Positions 8,885-18,658 of a DNA stretch of 64,000 nt are shown here, piece after piece (the stretch's first letter is position 1; each line of letters opens with the position of its first letter). The DNA is from an uncultured Pelagibacteraceae bacterium. GTDB taxonomy: Bacteria > Pseudomonadota > Alphaproteobacteria > Pelagibacterales > Pelagibacteraceae. The DNA is taken from assembly GCA_902518165.1 (NCBI GenBank), contig CABYFB010000003.1:1-64000 (forward strand), read 5' to 3'. A program made the translations under genes and the position numbers. Under the pieces are notes generated by a model. That model saw nothing but the letters and a program-made list of their open reading frames with translations. It made no database searches and had not been told where the DNA came from.

Positions 8885-11638
8885 ATGAGCAAGGAACATA
8901 TAAATTTACCTAAAACAAAATTCTCAATGAAGGCAAATTTGCCAACTAAGGAGCCAAATTACATAGAATTTTGGAAGAAAATTGACCTTTACAATTTGTT
9001 GAGACAAAAAAGTAAAGGGCAAGAAAAATTTGTACTTCATGATGGGCCCCCATATGCAAATGGAAATATTCATATGGGTACCGCTTTGAATAAAATCTTA
9101 AAAGATATAATTACAAAATTTCATCAAATGGATGGTAAAGACTCAGTTTATGTTCCTGGATGGGATTGCCATGGTTTGCCTATTGAGTGGAAAATTGAAG
9201 AACAGTACAAAAAGAATAAAAAAAATAAAAATGATGTTCCAATTATTGAATTCAGAAAAGAATGTAGAGAATTTGCAAATAAATGGATAGACGTCCATAA
9301 GGGAGAATTTACAAGACTTGGGGTAATCGGTGATTGGGAAAATTACTATTCAACAATGTCATTTGATGCTGAAGCTCAAATAGTTAGAGAGCTTGGAAAA
9401 TTTCTTAAAGAAGGAAGCCTTTATAGAGGTTACAAGCCAGTTCTTTGGTCAACTGTTGAAAAAACAGCTTTAGCTGATGCTGAGGTTGAATATATGGATC
9501 ATGTTTCAGATACGATTTATGCAGCATTCAATGTGAAAGTTACAAATTTTGATTTAATTAAAGGATCTGATGTAATAATTTGGACGACAACACCATGGAC
9601 TATTCCTGCAAATAAAGCTTTAGCTTACAATGCTGGCCTAAAATATGTTTTACTTGAAATAAACGATAACAAAAATTTTATTGATAGAAAAATAGTAATT
9701 GCAAAGGACCTGCTAGAACCTTTTAAAAAAGATACTTCTATTGAAAATATAAAAGTTTTAAACGAATTTTTAGGAAAAGATTTGAAAGGAACAATTTGTA
9801 GTCATCCATTTTCTAAAATGGGATATGATTATGATATCCCAATGCTTGAGGCTAATTTTGTTACCACTGAACAAGGCACAGGTATCGTACACTGTGCTCC
9901 AAGCCATGGACCAGATGATTTCAATCTCTGTTTAAATAATAATATTAAAGCAATTGAAACAGTTGATGGTGATGGAAAATATACAAATGAAATTAAACAT
10001 TTTGAAGGTTTACATATTTTTAAGGTCAATAACTTAATAATTGAAAAATTAGATGAGCAAAAAAATTTAGTAACAAACGGAAAACTTACTCACTCTTATC
10101 CACATTCTTGGAGATCAAAAGCTCCACTAGTTCATAGAGCAACTCCACAATGGTTTATTTCCATGGAAAGCCATGGGTTAAGGGATAAAGCCTTAAAAGC
10201 TATCGATGATACAGATTTTTATCCTTCAAAAGGAAAAGAAAGAATTAAATCAATGATTGAAACTAGACCTGATTGGTGTGTATCAAGACAGAGAGTTTGG
10301 GGTGTTCCATTACCAATCTTTATTTCAAAAGAAACAGGTGAGGTTTTAGTTGATGATGAAGTTTTTGAAAATATTGCAAAAATTTACGAAAAAGAGGGTT
10401 CCGATTGTTGGTTTAATGAAGATTATCAGATCTTTCTTGGAGATAAGTATAAAGCGGAAGACTATGAAAAATTGTCAGACATAGTTGAAGTTTGGTTTGA
10501 TAGTGGATCCACTCATTCTTTTGTCTTAGAAAAAAGAGATGACCTCAAATGGCCAGCGTCTATGTATTTAGAGGGCTCAGATCAACATAGAGGATGGTTT
10601 CACTCTTCACTACTAGAGTCATGTGGAACAAGAGGTGTTGCTCCATTTGAAAGTATTCTTTCTCATGGTTTTGTCGTAGATGGAAAAGGTCTAAAAATGT
10701 CAAAATCAACAGGTAACGTAATTGCTCCACAAGATATACTTAAAAAATACGGAGCCGACATATTAAGAATTTGGGTTGCATCTTCAAATTATGCTGAGGA
10801 TCTTAGAATAGATTATTCAATTTTAGATCAACATGCAGAGTCTTATAGAAAAATTAGAAACACGTTTAGATATCTTTTAGGAAACATTCAAGATCAATAT
10901 GAAAATCTTGATTTTGAAAAAGTTAAGTTTGAAAACTTTGACTCACTTGAAAAATTTATGCTTCATAGAATTTATACATTAAATGAGAATTTTAAAAATA
11001 ATTTTAAAGTTTATAACTTTCATAACTTATATAAAGAATTACTAAATTTTTGTACAGTTGAGCTTTCAGCCTTTTATTTTGACATCAGAAAGGATACTTT
11101 ATATTGTGAGGCTTTGAGTTCGGATAAAAGAAAGAACTGCATAACTCTTTTAAATATTATTTTACAATGTCTCCTGAAATGGTTTGCTCCAATATTATCA
11201 TTTACAACTGAAGAAATTTATCAATTGGTTAAAAAAGAAGAAGACATACAAAGTATACATTTGCAAAATTTTGTTCGCGTTCCAAATTCTTGGTACAATG
11301 AAGAAATAAGCTCAGATTGGGAATATGTCAAAAAAATTAGAGATGTGGCAAATATTTCAATTGAAAACATGAGAGCTGAAAAATCAATTGGTTCAAGTTT
11401 AGAGGCAATGATTGAGATAAAATTAAATAAAGAATTTTACAATAAGGCAAAAAATATTAATTTTTCTGAAATTTGTATTACCTCATCTGCCTTTGTAATT
11501 ATAGATGAAAATTTAAAAAATAGTATTGATGTAGTTGCAAAAAAAGCCAAAGGAAATAAATGTCCTATTTGTTGGAAAATTTTTGAAACGAGGTGTGAAA
11601 GACCAAATTGTGGACTTTTAAATACTAATGGGAAATGA
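8885..11638 (+). CDS. ileS: Isoleucyl-tRNA synthetase
   Basis: This class I synthetase has 917 residues, the normal bacterial length. The HIGH-type motif is [11 protein letters not shown] (residues 55-65) and KMSKS is near residue 603. The editing-domain [11 protein letters not shown] block is near 237, and a C-terminal zinc finger (CPIC ... CERPNC, about 896-911) is present. It charges tRNA-Ile and hydrolyses misacylated valine. It follows ribF by 6 bases and overlaps lspA by 11 bases, so ribF-ileS-lspA form one transcription unit. Confidence 0.98.
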   Translation: MSKEHINLPKTKFSMKANLPTKEPNYIEFWKKIDLYNLLRQKSKGQEKFVLHDGPPYANGNIHMGTALNKILKDIITKFHQMDGKDSVYVPGWDCHGLPIEWKIEEQYKKNKKNKNDVPIIEFRKECREFANKWIDVHKGEFTRLGVIGDWENYYSTMSFDAEAQIVRELGKFLKEGSLYRGYKPVLWSTVEKTALADAEVEYMDHVSDTIYAAFNVKVTNFDLIKGSDVIIWTTTPWTIPANKALAYNAGLKYVLLEINDNKNFIDRKIVIAKDLLEPFKKDTSIENIKVLNEFLGKDLKGTICSHPFSKMGYDYDIPMLEANFVTTEQGTGIVHCAPSHGPDDFNLCLNNNIKAIETVDGDGKYTNEIKHFEGLHIFKVNNLIIEKLDEQKNLVTNGKLTHSYPHSWRSKAPLVHRATPQWFISMESHGLRDKALKAIDDTDFYPSKGKERIKSMIETRPDWCVSRQRVWGVPLPIFISKETGEVLVDDEVFENIAKIYEKEGSDCWFNEDYQIFLGDKYKAEDYEKLSDIVEVWFDSGSTHSFVLEKRDDLKWPASMYLEGSDQHRGWFHSSLLESCGTRGVAPFESILSHGFVVDGKGLKMSKSTGNVIAPQDILKKYGADILRIWVASSNYAEDLRIDYSILDQHAESYRKIRNTFRYLLGNIQDQYENLDFEKVKFENFDSLEKFMLHRIYTLNENFKNNFKVYNFHNLYKELLNFCTVELSAFYFDIRKDTLYCEALSSDKRKNCITLLNIILQCLLKWFAPILSFTTEEIYQLVKKEEDIQSIHLQNFVRVPNSWYNEEISSDWEYVKKIRDVANISIENMRAEKSIGSSLEAMIEIKLNKEFYNKAKNINFSEICITSSAFVIIDENLKNSIDVVAKKAKGNKCPICWKIFETRCERPNCGLLNTNGK

Positions 11639-12125
11639 GAAATTAAATAAACTTCTTATAGGTTTTGTATTTTTAGTTGTTTGTTTTGCTTCAGATAGAC
11701 TATCAAAAATTTATATTCTAAATATTTTAAATAATGAAGGACAAGTTGATTTTTATATAAATCAATTTTTAAATATTTATTTAGTTTGGAATACAGGAAT
11801 AGGATTTGGTTTATTTTCTTCAGAAGACCAAGTTTTCTATAATATCTTTACTACAATTATAGTTATTATAAACTTGGCAATATTGTATTTCGCTTTGATT
11901 GAATCAAAAATTAAATCATTTTTTTTAATGATAATATTAGGAGGTTCTTTAGGAAATTTATTTGACCGAGTTTATTACAGAGCTGTTCCAGACTTTATAG
12001 ATTTAAATTATGCAGGATATCATTGGTTTATCTTTAATGTAGCTGACATATTTATAACAATTGGTATTTTATGCCTTATTTTATCTGAATTAATATTTTA
12101 TAAAAAAAAAAATGAAAAAAATTAA
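11628..12125 (+). CDS. lspA: Lipoprotein signal peptidase (signal peptidase II)
   Basis: The 165-residue protein has four predicted membrane spans and both catalytic aspartate motifs: [11 protein letters not shown] near residues 105-115 and [11 protein letters not shown] near 139-149. It is an inner-membrane aspartyl protease that removes the signal peptide of diacylglyceryl-prolipoproteins. A plausible substrate is the lipoprotein encoded directly downstream, which it overlaps by 14 bases. It overlaps the end of ileS by 11 bases. The ATG at 11628 fits the usual N-terminus of about 10 residues before the first span. Confidence 0.95.
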   Translation: MGNEKLNKLLIGFVFLVVCFASDRLSKIYILNILNNEGQVDFYINQFLNIYLVWNTGIGFGLFSSEDQVFYNIFTTIIVIINLAILYFALIESKIKSFFLMIILGGSLGNLFDRVYYRAVPDFIDLNYAGYHWFIFNVADIFITIGILCLILSELIFYKKKNEKN

Positions 12126-12429
12126 ATTAAATCTAATCCTGTTATTAGCATTAGTACCATTGCTAACTTTTTGTGGCGGGGTTAGGGATGCTTTAGAAGG
12201 CAAAAAGAGATCTGATCAAAGTGATGAATTCTTGGTTAAAAAAAAAAATCCATTACAAATGCCACCAGATATGAATAAACTTCCTAAACCAGGAGACGAT
12301 TTGGAAGTAAGTGGTAAACCAAATAATGAAGAAGTCAAAGATTTACTGAAAATAAAAGATGATGATAATTCCCAGGATTCAAGTAGTGGCTCAGATTTAT
12401 TAAAAAATATGAAAAAGAAAATCCAGTAA
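12112..12429 (+). CDS. Small lipoprotein, BamF-like (DUF3035)
   Basis: The 105-residue protein begins with a lipoprotein signal: KKIK, a hydrophobic core, then a lipobox LTFC with Cys21 as the predicted lipidated residue. The conserved core [18 protein letters not shown] (about 36-53) matches the pattern of alphaproteobacterial DUF3035 proteins, described as BamF, a lipoprotein of the outer-membrane beta-barrel assembly machine. The rest is short, charged and probably disordered. It overlaps lspA, the enzyme that would mature it. Family assignment is from the motif only. Confidence 0.75.
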   Translation: MKKIKLNLILLLALVPLLTFCGGVRDALEGKKRSDQSDEFLVKKKNPLQMPPDMNKLPKPGDDLEVSGKPNNEEVKDLLKIKDDDNSQDSSSGSDLLKNMKKKIQ

Positions 12430-12432
12430 TTA

Positions 12433-13605
12433 ATGGAGACAAAACATATTATTTACAAAAATTTCAATAATAAAAATAAAAAATTAAATAAAACAAAACT
12501 TACTAATTTCTTAAAGTTTAAAACTTTAATTGAAAAATATCCTTTATTAAAATCTCTAACAAATAATTATAATTATTCATTTAAGAAAAAAAATTTAATA
12601 AATTTCAAAAAATACGATGAGTTTAATTTAATAGGAATGGGAGGATCCATTTTAGGTGCACAATCTATTTATGATTTTCTTAGTCATAAAATCAAAAAAA
12701 AATTTTTCTTTTATAATAACCTGCAGAACAATAGAATTATAAAATCAAAGAAAAAACGTTTAAACATAATTATATCAAAATCAGGAAATACTTTAGAAAC
12801 ATTATCAAATTTAAATTTGGTTTTAACGAAACAAAAAAAAAATAAAAATTTAATAATCACTGAAAATAAAAATAATATCCTAAGAGCTATGGCGAATAAG
12901 CTGAAATCTGATGTAATAGACCATAAGAATTATATTGGGGGTAGGTACTCAGTATTATCTGAAGTCGGAATGGTACCAGCAGAATTGATGGGTTTAAATG
13001 AAAATAAATTTAAACGATTAAATTATCTAACAAAAAATAAAAAATTTATTAATTTTTTAATTCAAAATGTCTCTTCAATATACTCAAATATTGTTAAAGG
13101 AAACAAAAATTGTGTAATTTTAAATTATGATGAAAAATTAAATAACTTTTTGAAATGGTACCAGCAATTATCTGCTGAAAGTTTAGGAAAAAAGGGTAAG
13201 GGCTTCTTTCCTATAATCTCTACAATGCCGAAGGACAATCATAGTCTTTTACAACTATATTTAGATGGCCCAAAAAATAATTTTTTTAGTTTTTTTTTCT
13301 CTAGAGATAGAAATCAATTTAAATTTAATAATGCTTTTATAATTGATGGATTAGAACATTTAAAAAAGAAAAGTTTGGATCAAGTAATGTATGCTCAAAA
13401 AAAAGCTACGCAAAATGTATTTAATAAGAAAAAATTATCATTTAGAAGTTTTGAAATTAAAAATAAAAGTGAGGAAACTTTAGGTGAATTATTTACATTT
13501 TTTATATTAGAAACTCTAATGCTAAGTTCCTTATTAAATGTAAATCCAATTAACCAACCTTCTGTTGAATTGATTAAAATAGAAACAAAAAAAATTCTAA
13601 AATAG
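12433..13605 (+). CDS. pgi: Glucose-6-phosphate isomerase, short form
   Basis: Motifs of the isomerase sugar-phosphate binding fold are visible. GMGGSILGAQ near residue 68 and SKSGNTLETL near 115 bind phosphate, and SAESLGKKGKG near 246 contains the region of the catalytic Glu. MPKDNHSLLQL follows. It interconverts glucose-6-phosphate and fructose-6-phosphate. At 390 residues it is clearly shorter than the 450-550 typical of the family, with extremely Lys/Asn-rich surface segments, so it looks like a streamlined version. It starts 3 bases after the bamF-like gene. Its end overlaps the convergent rsmD by 9 bases. Confidence 0.88.
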   Translation: METKHIIYKNFNNKNKKLNKTKLTNFLKFKTLIEKYPLLKSLTNNYNYSFKKKNLINFKKYDEFNLIGMGGSILGAQSIYDFLSHKIKKKFFFYNNLQNNRIIKSKKKRLNIIISKSGNTLETLSNLNLVLTKQKKNKNLIITENKNNILRAMANKLKSDVIDHKNYIGGRYSVLSEVGMVPAELMGLNENKFKRLNYLTKNKKFINFLIQNVSSIYSNIVKGNKNCVILNYDEKLNNFLKWYQQLSAESLGKKGKGFFPIISTMPKDNHSLLQLYLDGPKNNFFSFFFSRDRNQFKFNNAFIIDGLEHLKKKSLDQVMYAQKKATQNVFNKKKLSFRSFEIKNKSEETLGELFTFFILETLMLSSLLNVNPINQPSVELIKIETKKILK

Positions 13606-14163
13606 TAATTTACCAAATATTATTTTTGATAATCCATATTTTTTTTCTCTAAGAACTTTAAAATCTTCTATAAAATTTTCTTTAAATTTCTTATTTCTAT
13701 GCATTATTATTAATGTATTTTTGTAGGCAATTTTTAAGTCTAAAATTTTCCTTAATAATTTATTTATATTTTTATCTTTAAATGGTGGATCTAAATAAAT
13801 TAAATCAATTTTTTCATTATCTATATTTTCTTTAGAAATTTCATATGCGTTTATTTCTTTAATGACTGAATCTTTATCAATTTCTAACTCCTTAATGTTT
13901 TTTTCTAAAATTTTCAAAGAGGGTTTGTAATTTTCAAAAAAAAAAACTTTTTTTACTCCTCTAGACAAACACTCAATGCCAAACGAACCAGAACCGGAAA
14001 ATAAATCCAAAACTATGTCATTTTTGAATTTAATTTTTTCATTCTTAGAATGCTCTAAAATATTAAATATCGACTCTCTAACCATATCTTTTAAAGGTCT
14101 TGTTGTTTTATCTGTAGGATTATGAATTAATTTCCCTCTTAGTTTTCCACCAATTACTCTCAT
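13597..14163 (-). CDS. rsmD: 16S rRNA (guanine966-N2)-methyltransferase
   Basis: The 188-residue Rossmann methyltransferase starts with the RsmD signature MRVIGGKLRGK. It has the S-adenosylmethionine loop LDLFSGSGSFGIE near residue 49 and the catalytic YLDPPF near 124. It methylates G966 of 16S rRNA during 30S assembly. The start ATG overlaps the purD stop (ATGA), giving a purD-rsmD operon. The 3' end overlaps that of pgi on the other strand. Confidence 0.93.
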   Translation of the reverse strand: MRVIGGKLRGKLIHNPTDKTTRPLKDMVRESIFNILEHSKNEKIKFKNDIVLDLFSGSGSFGIECLSRGVKKVFFFENYKPSLKILEKNIKELEIDKDSVIKEINAYEISKENIDNEKIDLIYLDPPFKDKNINKLLRKILDLKIAYKNTLIIMHRNKKFKENFIEDFKVLREKKYGLSKIIFGKLLF

Positions 14164-15425
14164 TTATCTATGACTTTATGACCTATATCTGATCTATAAA
14201 AACCATCTTCCCAATTCAATTTCTTAATCTGATTAATAATTTCTTTTCTGCTTGATAAATAACTATCTGAGATATTTACAAAATTTATTACCCTACCACC
14301 AACTGCTACAATTTTGTTTCCAGAACTTCTTGTTCCAGCATGAAAAATAAAATTATCTTTAGTTGATTTGAATTCTTTTAAATTTTTAATTTCAACATTC
14401 TTATTATATTTTTCAGGATATCCTTTTGAGCATAAAGCAATGCACATACTTTTTTTATTTTTCCATTTTATTTCGTGGGTCTTTAATTTTGAATTACAAC
14501 AAGAATTTATTATTTCCAATAAATCACTGTCAACTAATGGTAATATAGTTTGGCATTCAGGATCACCCATCCTGACATTATATTCAATTAGGTATGGTTC
14601 ATTACTTTTTATCATTAAGCCAGCATATAAAAAACCAACGTACTTTTCATTCATTTCACTTATAGCTTTTAACGTTGGCTCAATTATTTTATTTAAAATT
14701 TTATTCTCTAAATCATCATTAATTAAGCTTGAAGGTGAATAAGCTCCCATACCTCCTGTATTTTTTCCAGTATCACCCTCACCAACTCTTTTATGGTCTT
14801 GAGCTGTATTAAAAGTTTTATAACTAATTCCATCTGAAATAATAAAAAAACTCATCTCATCACCTTCTAGGAATTCTTCGATTAATACTTGATTTGCTTT
14901 CCCAAATTTACCTTCAAATATTTCATTAACAGCAGTTTTAGCCTCATCAACATTTTGACAAATATAAACACCTTTACCTGCAGCAAGAACATCTGCTTTT
15001 ACAACAAGAGGAAAATTAGATGATGATAGAAATACAAATGCATCTTCTTTGGATTTACAAATTTTAAATTTAGCAGTTGGTATGTTAAATTTCTCACAAA
15101 TTTGTTTTGTAAATATTTTTGAGCCTTCTAATTGAGCTACTTTTTTTCTAGGACCAAAAACTTTAATATTTTTTGACTCTAGGAAATCTACTAATCCATC
15201 GACTAATGGTTTTTCTGGACCAACAATCACCAATTCGATTTGTTCTTTCTTAATAAAATTATACAAATCTTGAAAATTCTCCAAATTTAAATCAATATTT
15301 ACAGATATTTCTTCGGTACCAGCATTACCTGGTATTGAATATATTTTTGTTATTTTTTTTGAATTACTTAAGTGATGAACTAGAGCATGTTCCCGTCCTC
15401 CACTTCCAATAATTGCAATTTTCAT
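14160..15425 (-). CDS. purD: Phosphoribosylamine-glycine ligase
   Basis: The 421-residue protein has the GARS N-terminal block IGSGGREHAL (residues 6-15). It also has an ATP-grasp core with VVKADVLAAGKGV near 144, NTGGMGAYSPS near 222 and EYNVRMGDPECQ near 277. It carries out the second step of purine synthesis, forming glycinamide ribonucleotide. Length is normal. It is followed by rsmD with a 4-base overlap and diverges from the DUF2093 gene with only 22 bases between the starts, so the two promoters must be very compact or overlap the genes. Confidence 0.97.
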   Translation of the reverse strand: MKIAIIGSGGREHALVHHLSNSKKITKIYSIPGNAGTEEISVNIDLNLENFQDLYNFIKKEQIELVIVGPEKPLVDGLVDFLESKNIKVFGPRKKVAQLEGSKIFTKQICEKFNIPTAKFKICKSKEDAFVFLSSSNFPLVVKADVLAAGKGVYICQNVDEAKTAVNEIFEGKFGKANQVLIEEFLEGDEMSFFIISDGISYKTFNTAQDHKRVGEGDTGKNTGGMGAYSPSSLINDDLENKILNKIIEPTLKAISEMNEKYVGFLYAGLMIKSNEPYLIEYNVRMGDPECQTILPLVDSDLLEIINSCCNSKLKTHEIKWKNKKSMCIALCSKGYPEKYNKNVEIKNLKEFKSTKDNFIFHAGTRSSGNKIVAVGGRVINFVNISDSYLSSRKEIINQIKKLNWEDGFYRSDIGHKVIDK

Positions 15426-15447
15426 TTAGTAAATATATATCTTAAAT

Positions 15448-15645
15448 ATGTTAAATAAGTTAGCTAAATTAAAATACTTAGCAAATAATTTTGAGATCAT
15501 TGAAGATGGTGATCATGTGATTTGTGCTATCTCACAAAAAAAAATACCACTTGAAAACTTAAATTATTGGAACGTTGAAGAGCAGGAAGCCTACTTTTCG
15601 TATGTTGAGGCCTCAATGAAAAGAGATTTATTAGATAAAAACTGA
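15448..15645 (+). CDS. DUF2093 family small protein
   Basis: A 65-residue protein with the conserved DUF2093 pattern: LKYLANNFEIIEDGDHVICA, then IPLENLNYWNVEEQEAYFS. It is a small alphaproteobacterial family of unknown function, often encoded near exodeoxyribonuclease VII genes, which are not seen here. No signal or membrane segment was seen, so it is probably cytoplasmic. The start is 22 bases from purD on the other strand. Its TGA abuts the lpxL stop codon with no base between. Confidence 0.85.
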   Translation: MLNKLAKLKYLANNFEIIEDGDHVICAISQKKIPLENLNYWNVEEQEAYFSYVEASMKRDLLDKN

Positions 15646-16506
15646 TTATGTTTTCCACCTATCATGAGTCCAGATCCACTGGTCTACATTTTTTAAAATC
15701 ATTTTTTCAAGTATCTTATTTAGATGTTCAGTGATTTCTTTGATTGATTTATTGTTCCCGATTTTAATCGGTTCTGAAACAAACATTTTAAAATAATTAT
15801 TTTTTCTTCTCTCTATATAAATAGGCACTAGATCACATTTATATTTTTTAATTAATTGTGCAGGTATGGTCGTAGTACTAGCTGGTTTACCAAAAAAATT
15901 AATTTTTATACCTTCTCTTACTCTTTGGTCTATCATTAGAGCTACTGAGTTACCTTTCTTTATATTTTCAATAATCTGTCTTGTGCCTGATCTTCCTTTT
16001 TTAATTTGATTTTTGCATATAAAATTTTCTCTTATTTCTTCCATAGTTTTGTTAAGGAATATGTTATTTAGCGGTCTATAAATAGCGCACAAATTTATAC
16101 CAGCTTTTTCAATTTGGAGCGCCATTAATTCAAAATTATTGAAATGACCAGATATAAATACAGCTCGTCTTTTTTCTTTCTTAATTTTGTTTAGGTTTTC
16201 AAGCCCGTCTATTTCAATAAATTTATTTAATTTACTATTTCTAAATGCTTTGAGAAAAGGATATTCAGCAAGTATTCTTCCATAATTTCCATATATTTTG
16301 CTGATAATTTTATTGTAATTTTTTTTGTCTACAATGCCAGATTGTTCCAAATTATTTTCAATTAACTTTTTTGATCTAAATATTGGACCAAACAAGCGCC
16401 CAATAAAATCTCCAAAATTAGATCCATTTTTATAACCAATTATAATTAGTATAAAAAAAAACAATTTTATTAAAATAAATTCAATTAAATAAAAAAACTT
16501 CCTCAT
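15646..16506 (-). CDS. lpxL: Lipid A biosynthesis acyltransferase, LpxL/HtrB family
   Basis: The 286-residue protein starts with a membrane anchor (about residues 5-24). It contains the acyltransferase H-x4-E box GHFNNFE (His121, Glu126), the later LMIDQRVREGIKINFFG block, and a terminal QWIWTHDRWK, all typical of late lipid A acyltransferases. It would add a secondary acyl chain to Kdo-lipid A at the inner membrane. It is the last gene of ubiA-msbA-waaA-lpxK-lpxL and overlaps lpxK by 4 bases. Which acyl chain is used cannot be told. Confidence 0.88.
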   Translation of the reverse strand: MRKFFYLIEFILIKLFFFILIIIGYKNGSNFGDFIGRLFGPIFRSKKLIENNLEQSGIVDKKNYNKIISKIYGNYGRILAEYPFLKAFRNSKLNKFIEIDGLENLNKIKKEKRRAVFISGHFNNFELMALQIEKAGINLCAIYRPLNNIFLNKTMEEIRENFICKNQIKKGRSGTRQIIENIKKGNSVALMIDQRVREGIKINFFGKPASTTTIPAQLIKKYKCDLVPIYIERRKNNYFKMFVSEPIKIGNNKSIKEITEHLNKILEKMILKNVDQWIWTHDRWKT

Positions 16507-17426
16507 AATTTCTTTAATAAAAAATTTTTAAATTCTCTTTCTTTTTCAATTTTTAATCCTATTTTTAAAAATTGGATATTCTTTTTTTGTATATTTGATA
16601 ATCGATTGTAGTCTTTTTCGGTTGTTATAATTTTTAATTTATTACTCTTAGCCATATTTTTTATATTATTTATATCAGAATTTTTATATTTATAATGGTC
16701 TGGAAAAGTCATTATTTTTTTTATCTTAAAATTATATTTTTTTAATGTTTTTTGAAATTCTAAAGGATTACCTATGCCTGAAAAAACTAGAAAGTTATTT
16801 TTAAATTTAAAAGACTCAAGATTTCTAGGAGTGTATTTAGCTCTAAATATTTTTAAATTTGGATTTAATCTCTTTAGAGTTTTTTCGAAACTTTTATTAT
16901 TTTTTTCACCATTAAGAAATGCAAGATCATAATTTAAAATATTCGTAATTCTTTCCCTTAATGGCCCAGCAGGCAAAACTAGCCCATTTCCAACTAGCTC
17001 TGAACTATTAAAGCAAGCAATAGAAATATCATAATTTAAACTTTTATCTTGTAAACCATCATCTAATATAGCTAACTGGTATTTTTTTCTCCCAGCAATT
17101 TTCAGCGCGATATCTCTAAAACTTAAACAAATTAGATTTCCATATTTTGATAAAATATTTTGCTCATCAATTTGATCAATATATTTTTTTTTAATAAACA
17201 CAGTTTTAAACTTATATTTTAACATTTCATTTATTTTTAAAACTAAAGGTGTTTTTCCAGTTCCACCTAAGTAAATATTTCCAACACAGATTGTTTTTAT
17301 TTTGAAATATTTTTTTGGACTTAAAGATTTAAAAAAATTAAAAATAATTGTTATCAAACTAAATGGTAATAGTAATAATGATATGAAATTGAAACTATCC
17401 CAAAAAATGGGTCTTTTTACTTTCAT
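16503..17426 (-). CDS. lpxK: Tetraacyldisaccharide 4'-kinase
   Basis: The 307-residue protein begins with one hydrophobic anchor (about 12-31). The family P-loop VGNIYLGGTGKTP (residues 48-60) follows, then LDDGLQD near 117 and LPAGPLRE near 145, all characteristic of LpxK. It phosphorylates the 4' position of the lipid A disaccharide. It shares one base (TAATG) with waaA and overlaps lpxL, so these steps of lipid A assembly are co-translated. Confidence 0.94.
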   Translation of the reverse strand: MKVKRPIFWDSFNFISLLLLPFSLITIIFNFFKSLSPKKYFKIKTICVGNIYLGGTGKTPLVLKINEMLKYKFKTVFIKKKYIDQIDEQNILSKYGNLICLSFRDIALKIAGRKKYQLAILDDGLQDKSLNYDISIACFNSSELVGNGLVLPAGPLRERITNILNYDLAFLNGEKNNKSFEKTLKRLNPNLKIFRAKYTPRNLESFKFKNNFLVFSGIGNPLEFQKTLKKYNFKIKKIMTFPDHYKYKNSDINNIKNMAKSNKLKIITTEKDYNRLSNIQKKNIQFLKIGLKIEKEREFKNFLLKKL

Positions 17427-18658
17427 TATAAATAATTTTTAATTTCTTTAACGTTATTTTCAAAAATTTTAGCACCTAAATAATTAATCTTATTAAGTTT
17501 ACTATTTGATATTTTGTAATTATGATTTTTTACAAATACCTTTTCCATTTGATCAATATTTTTAATCTCTGAAGATATTTTTAAACTTTTTAATTCATTA
17601 TATATTTCTTTAAAATTATTTACTTTTTTACCATGCATCACGTAATTACCCATTCTTACAGCTTCTAACGGGTTTTGTCCTCCATGGTTTACTAAAGATC
17701 CACCAATAAATGTTACATTTGAAAGTCTTAAAAATTTTGACATCTCTCCATATGTATTAACAATATATACGTCACAATTTTCAGATGGTTTATGTCTGCT
17801 TGATCTTTCGGTAACTATCAGTTTTAATTTTCTAAGTTCTTGCTTTATATCCTCTGATCTATTTATGTGACGCGGAACCAATATTGTAATTAAATTTTTA
17901 AACTTTTTCTTTAATTTTAAATGTAATTTTCCAATGATTTTCTCTTCATTATAATGTGTGCTGGCTGCACAGAATACTTTTTTATTTTCAAAATATTTTT
18001 GAACATTTTTCTTCAAACTTTGTTTATCATTTTTGAAATACTTTAAATTTCCTACAAATTTAATTTTTTTAACACCTAATCTTTTTAAATAATTTTGGGT
18101 TTCTTGATTTTGAGGTAAAGCTATAGTTATTTTACTAAAAACATTCTTTGCGAAAGATGAAAAGATTTGCCATCTTTTGAAACTTTTTCTCGTAATTCTA
18201 GCATTGATTAAAATAAGAGGAATTTTTTTTGAATTTATTCTTTCATACATATTCGGCCAGATTTCAGAATCTACAAATATTGCGATTTTTGGTTCCCAAT
18301 AATTTAAAAATTTATTGCATATAAACCCAATATCAAATGGATAGTAAATATGAGTTGTTTTCTTTAATGGTTTCTTTGCAATTATTGATGCAGAACTTAA
18401 AGTAGATGAAGTAAGTAAAATTTTTTTTATAGATTTGTCTTTTTCAAACCTACTTATCAAAGGGAGAATACTCATGATTTCCCCAACACTTGCACCATGA
18501 AACCATACAGTTGTATCAGTTTTATTTATTAAATTATAATAAGCATATTTTTCTAAGATTCTTCTCCAATCTTCCTTTCCATTAATCATTCTAAAAAATA
18601 ATATAAATGGTGAGATTAAAAAAAAAATAATTCCTAATATATTATACAAAAAATACAT
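17426..18658 (-). CDS. waaA: Kdo transferase
   Basis: The 410-residue GT-B glycosyltransferase has an N-terminal membrane anchor (residues 3-23), the WaaA motif VWFHGASVGE (51-60) with the catalytic Glu60, SEIWPN near 131, and GGSLVNHGGQNPLEAV near 319. It adds 3-deoxy-D-manno-octulosonate to lipid A precursor on the cytoplasmic face. Length is normal. It is fused tightly between msbA and lpxK by 1-base overlaps. Confidence 0.95.
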   Translation of the reverse strand: MYFLYNILGIIFFLISPFILFFRMINGKEDWRRILEKYAYYNLINKTDTTVWFHGASVGEIMSILPLISRFEKDKSIKKILLTSSTLSSASIIAKKPLKKTTHIYYPFDIGFICNKFLNYWEPKIAIFVDSEIWPNMYERINSKKIPLILINARITRKSFKRWQIFSSFAKNVFSKITIALPQNQETQNYLKRLGVKKIKFVGNLKYFKNDKQSLKKNVQKYFENKKVFCAASTHYNEEKIIGKLHLKLKKKFKNLITILVPRHINRSEDIKQELRKLKLIVTERSSRHKPSENCDVYIVNTYGEMSKFLRLSNVTFIGGSLVNHGGQNPLEAVRMGNYVMHGKKVNNFKEIYNELKSLKISSEIKNIDQMEKVFVKNHNYKISNSKLNKINYLGAKIFENNVKEIKNYL

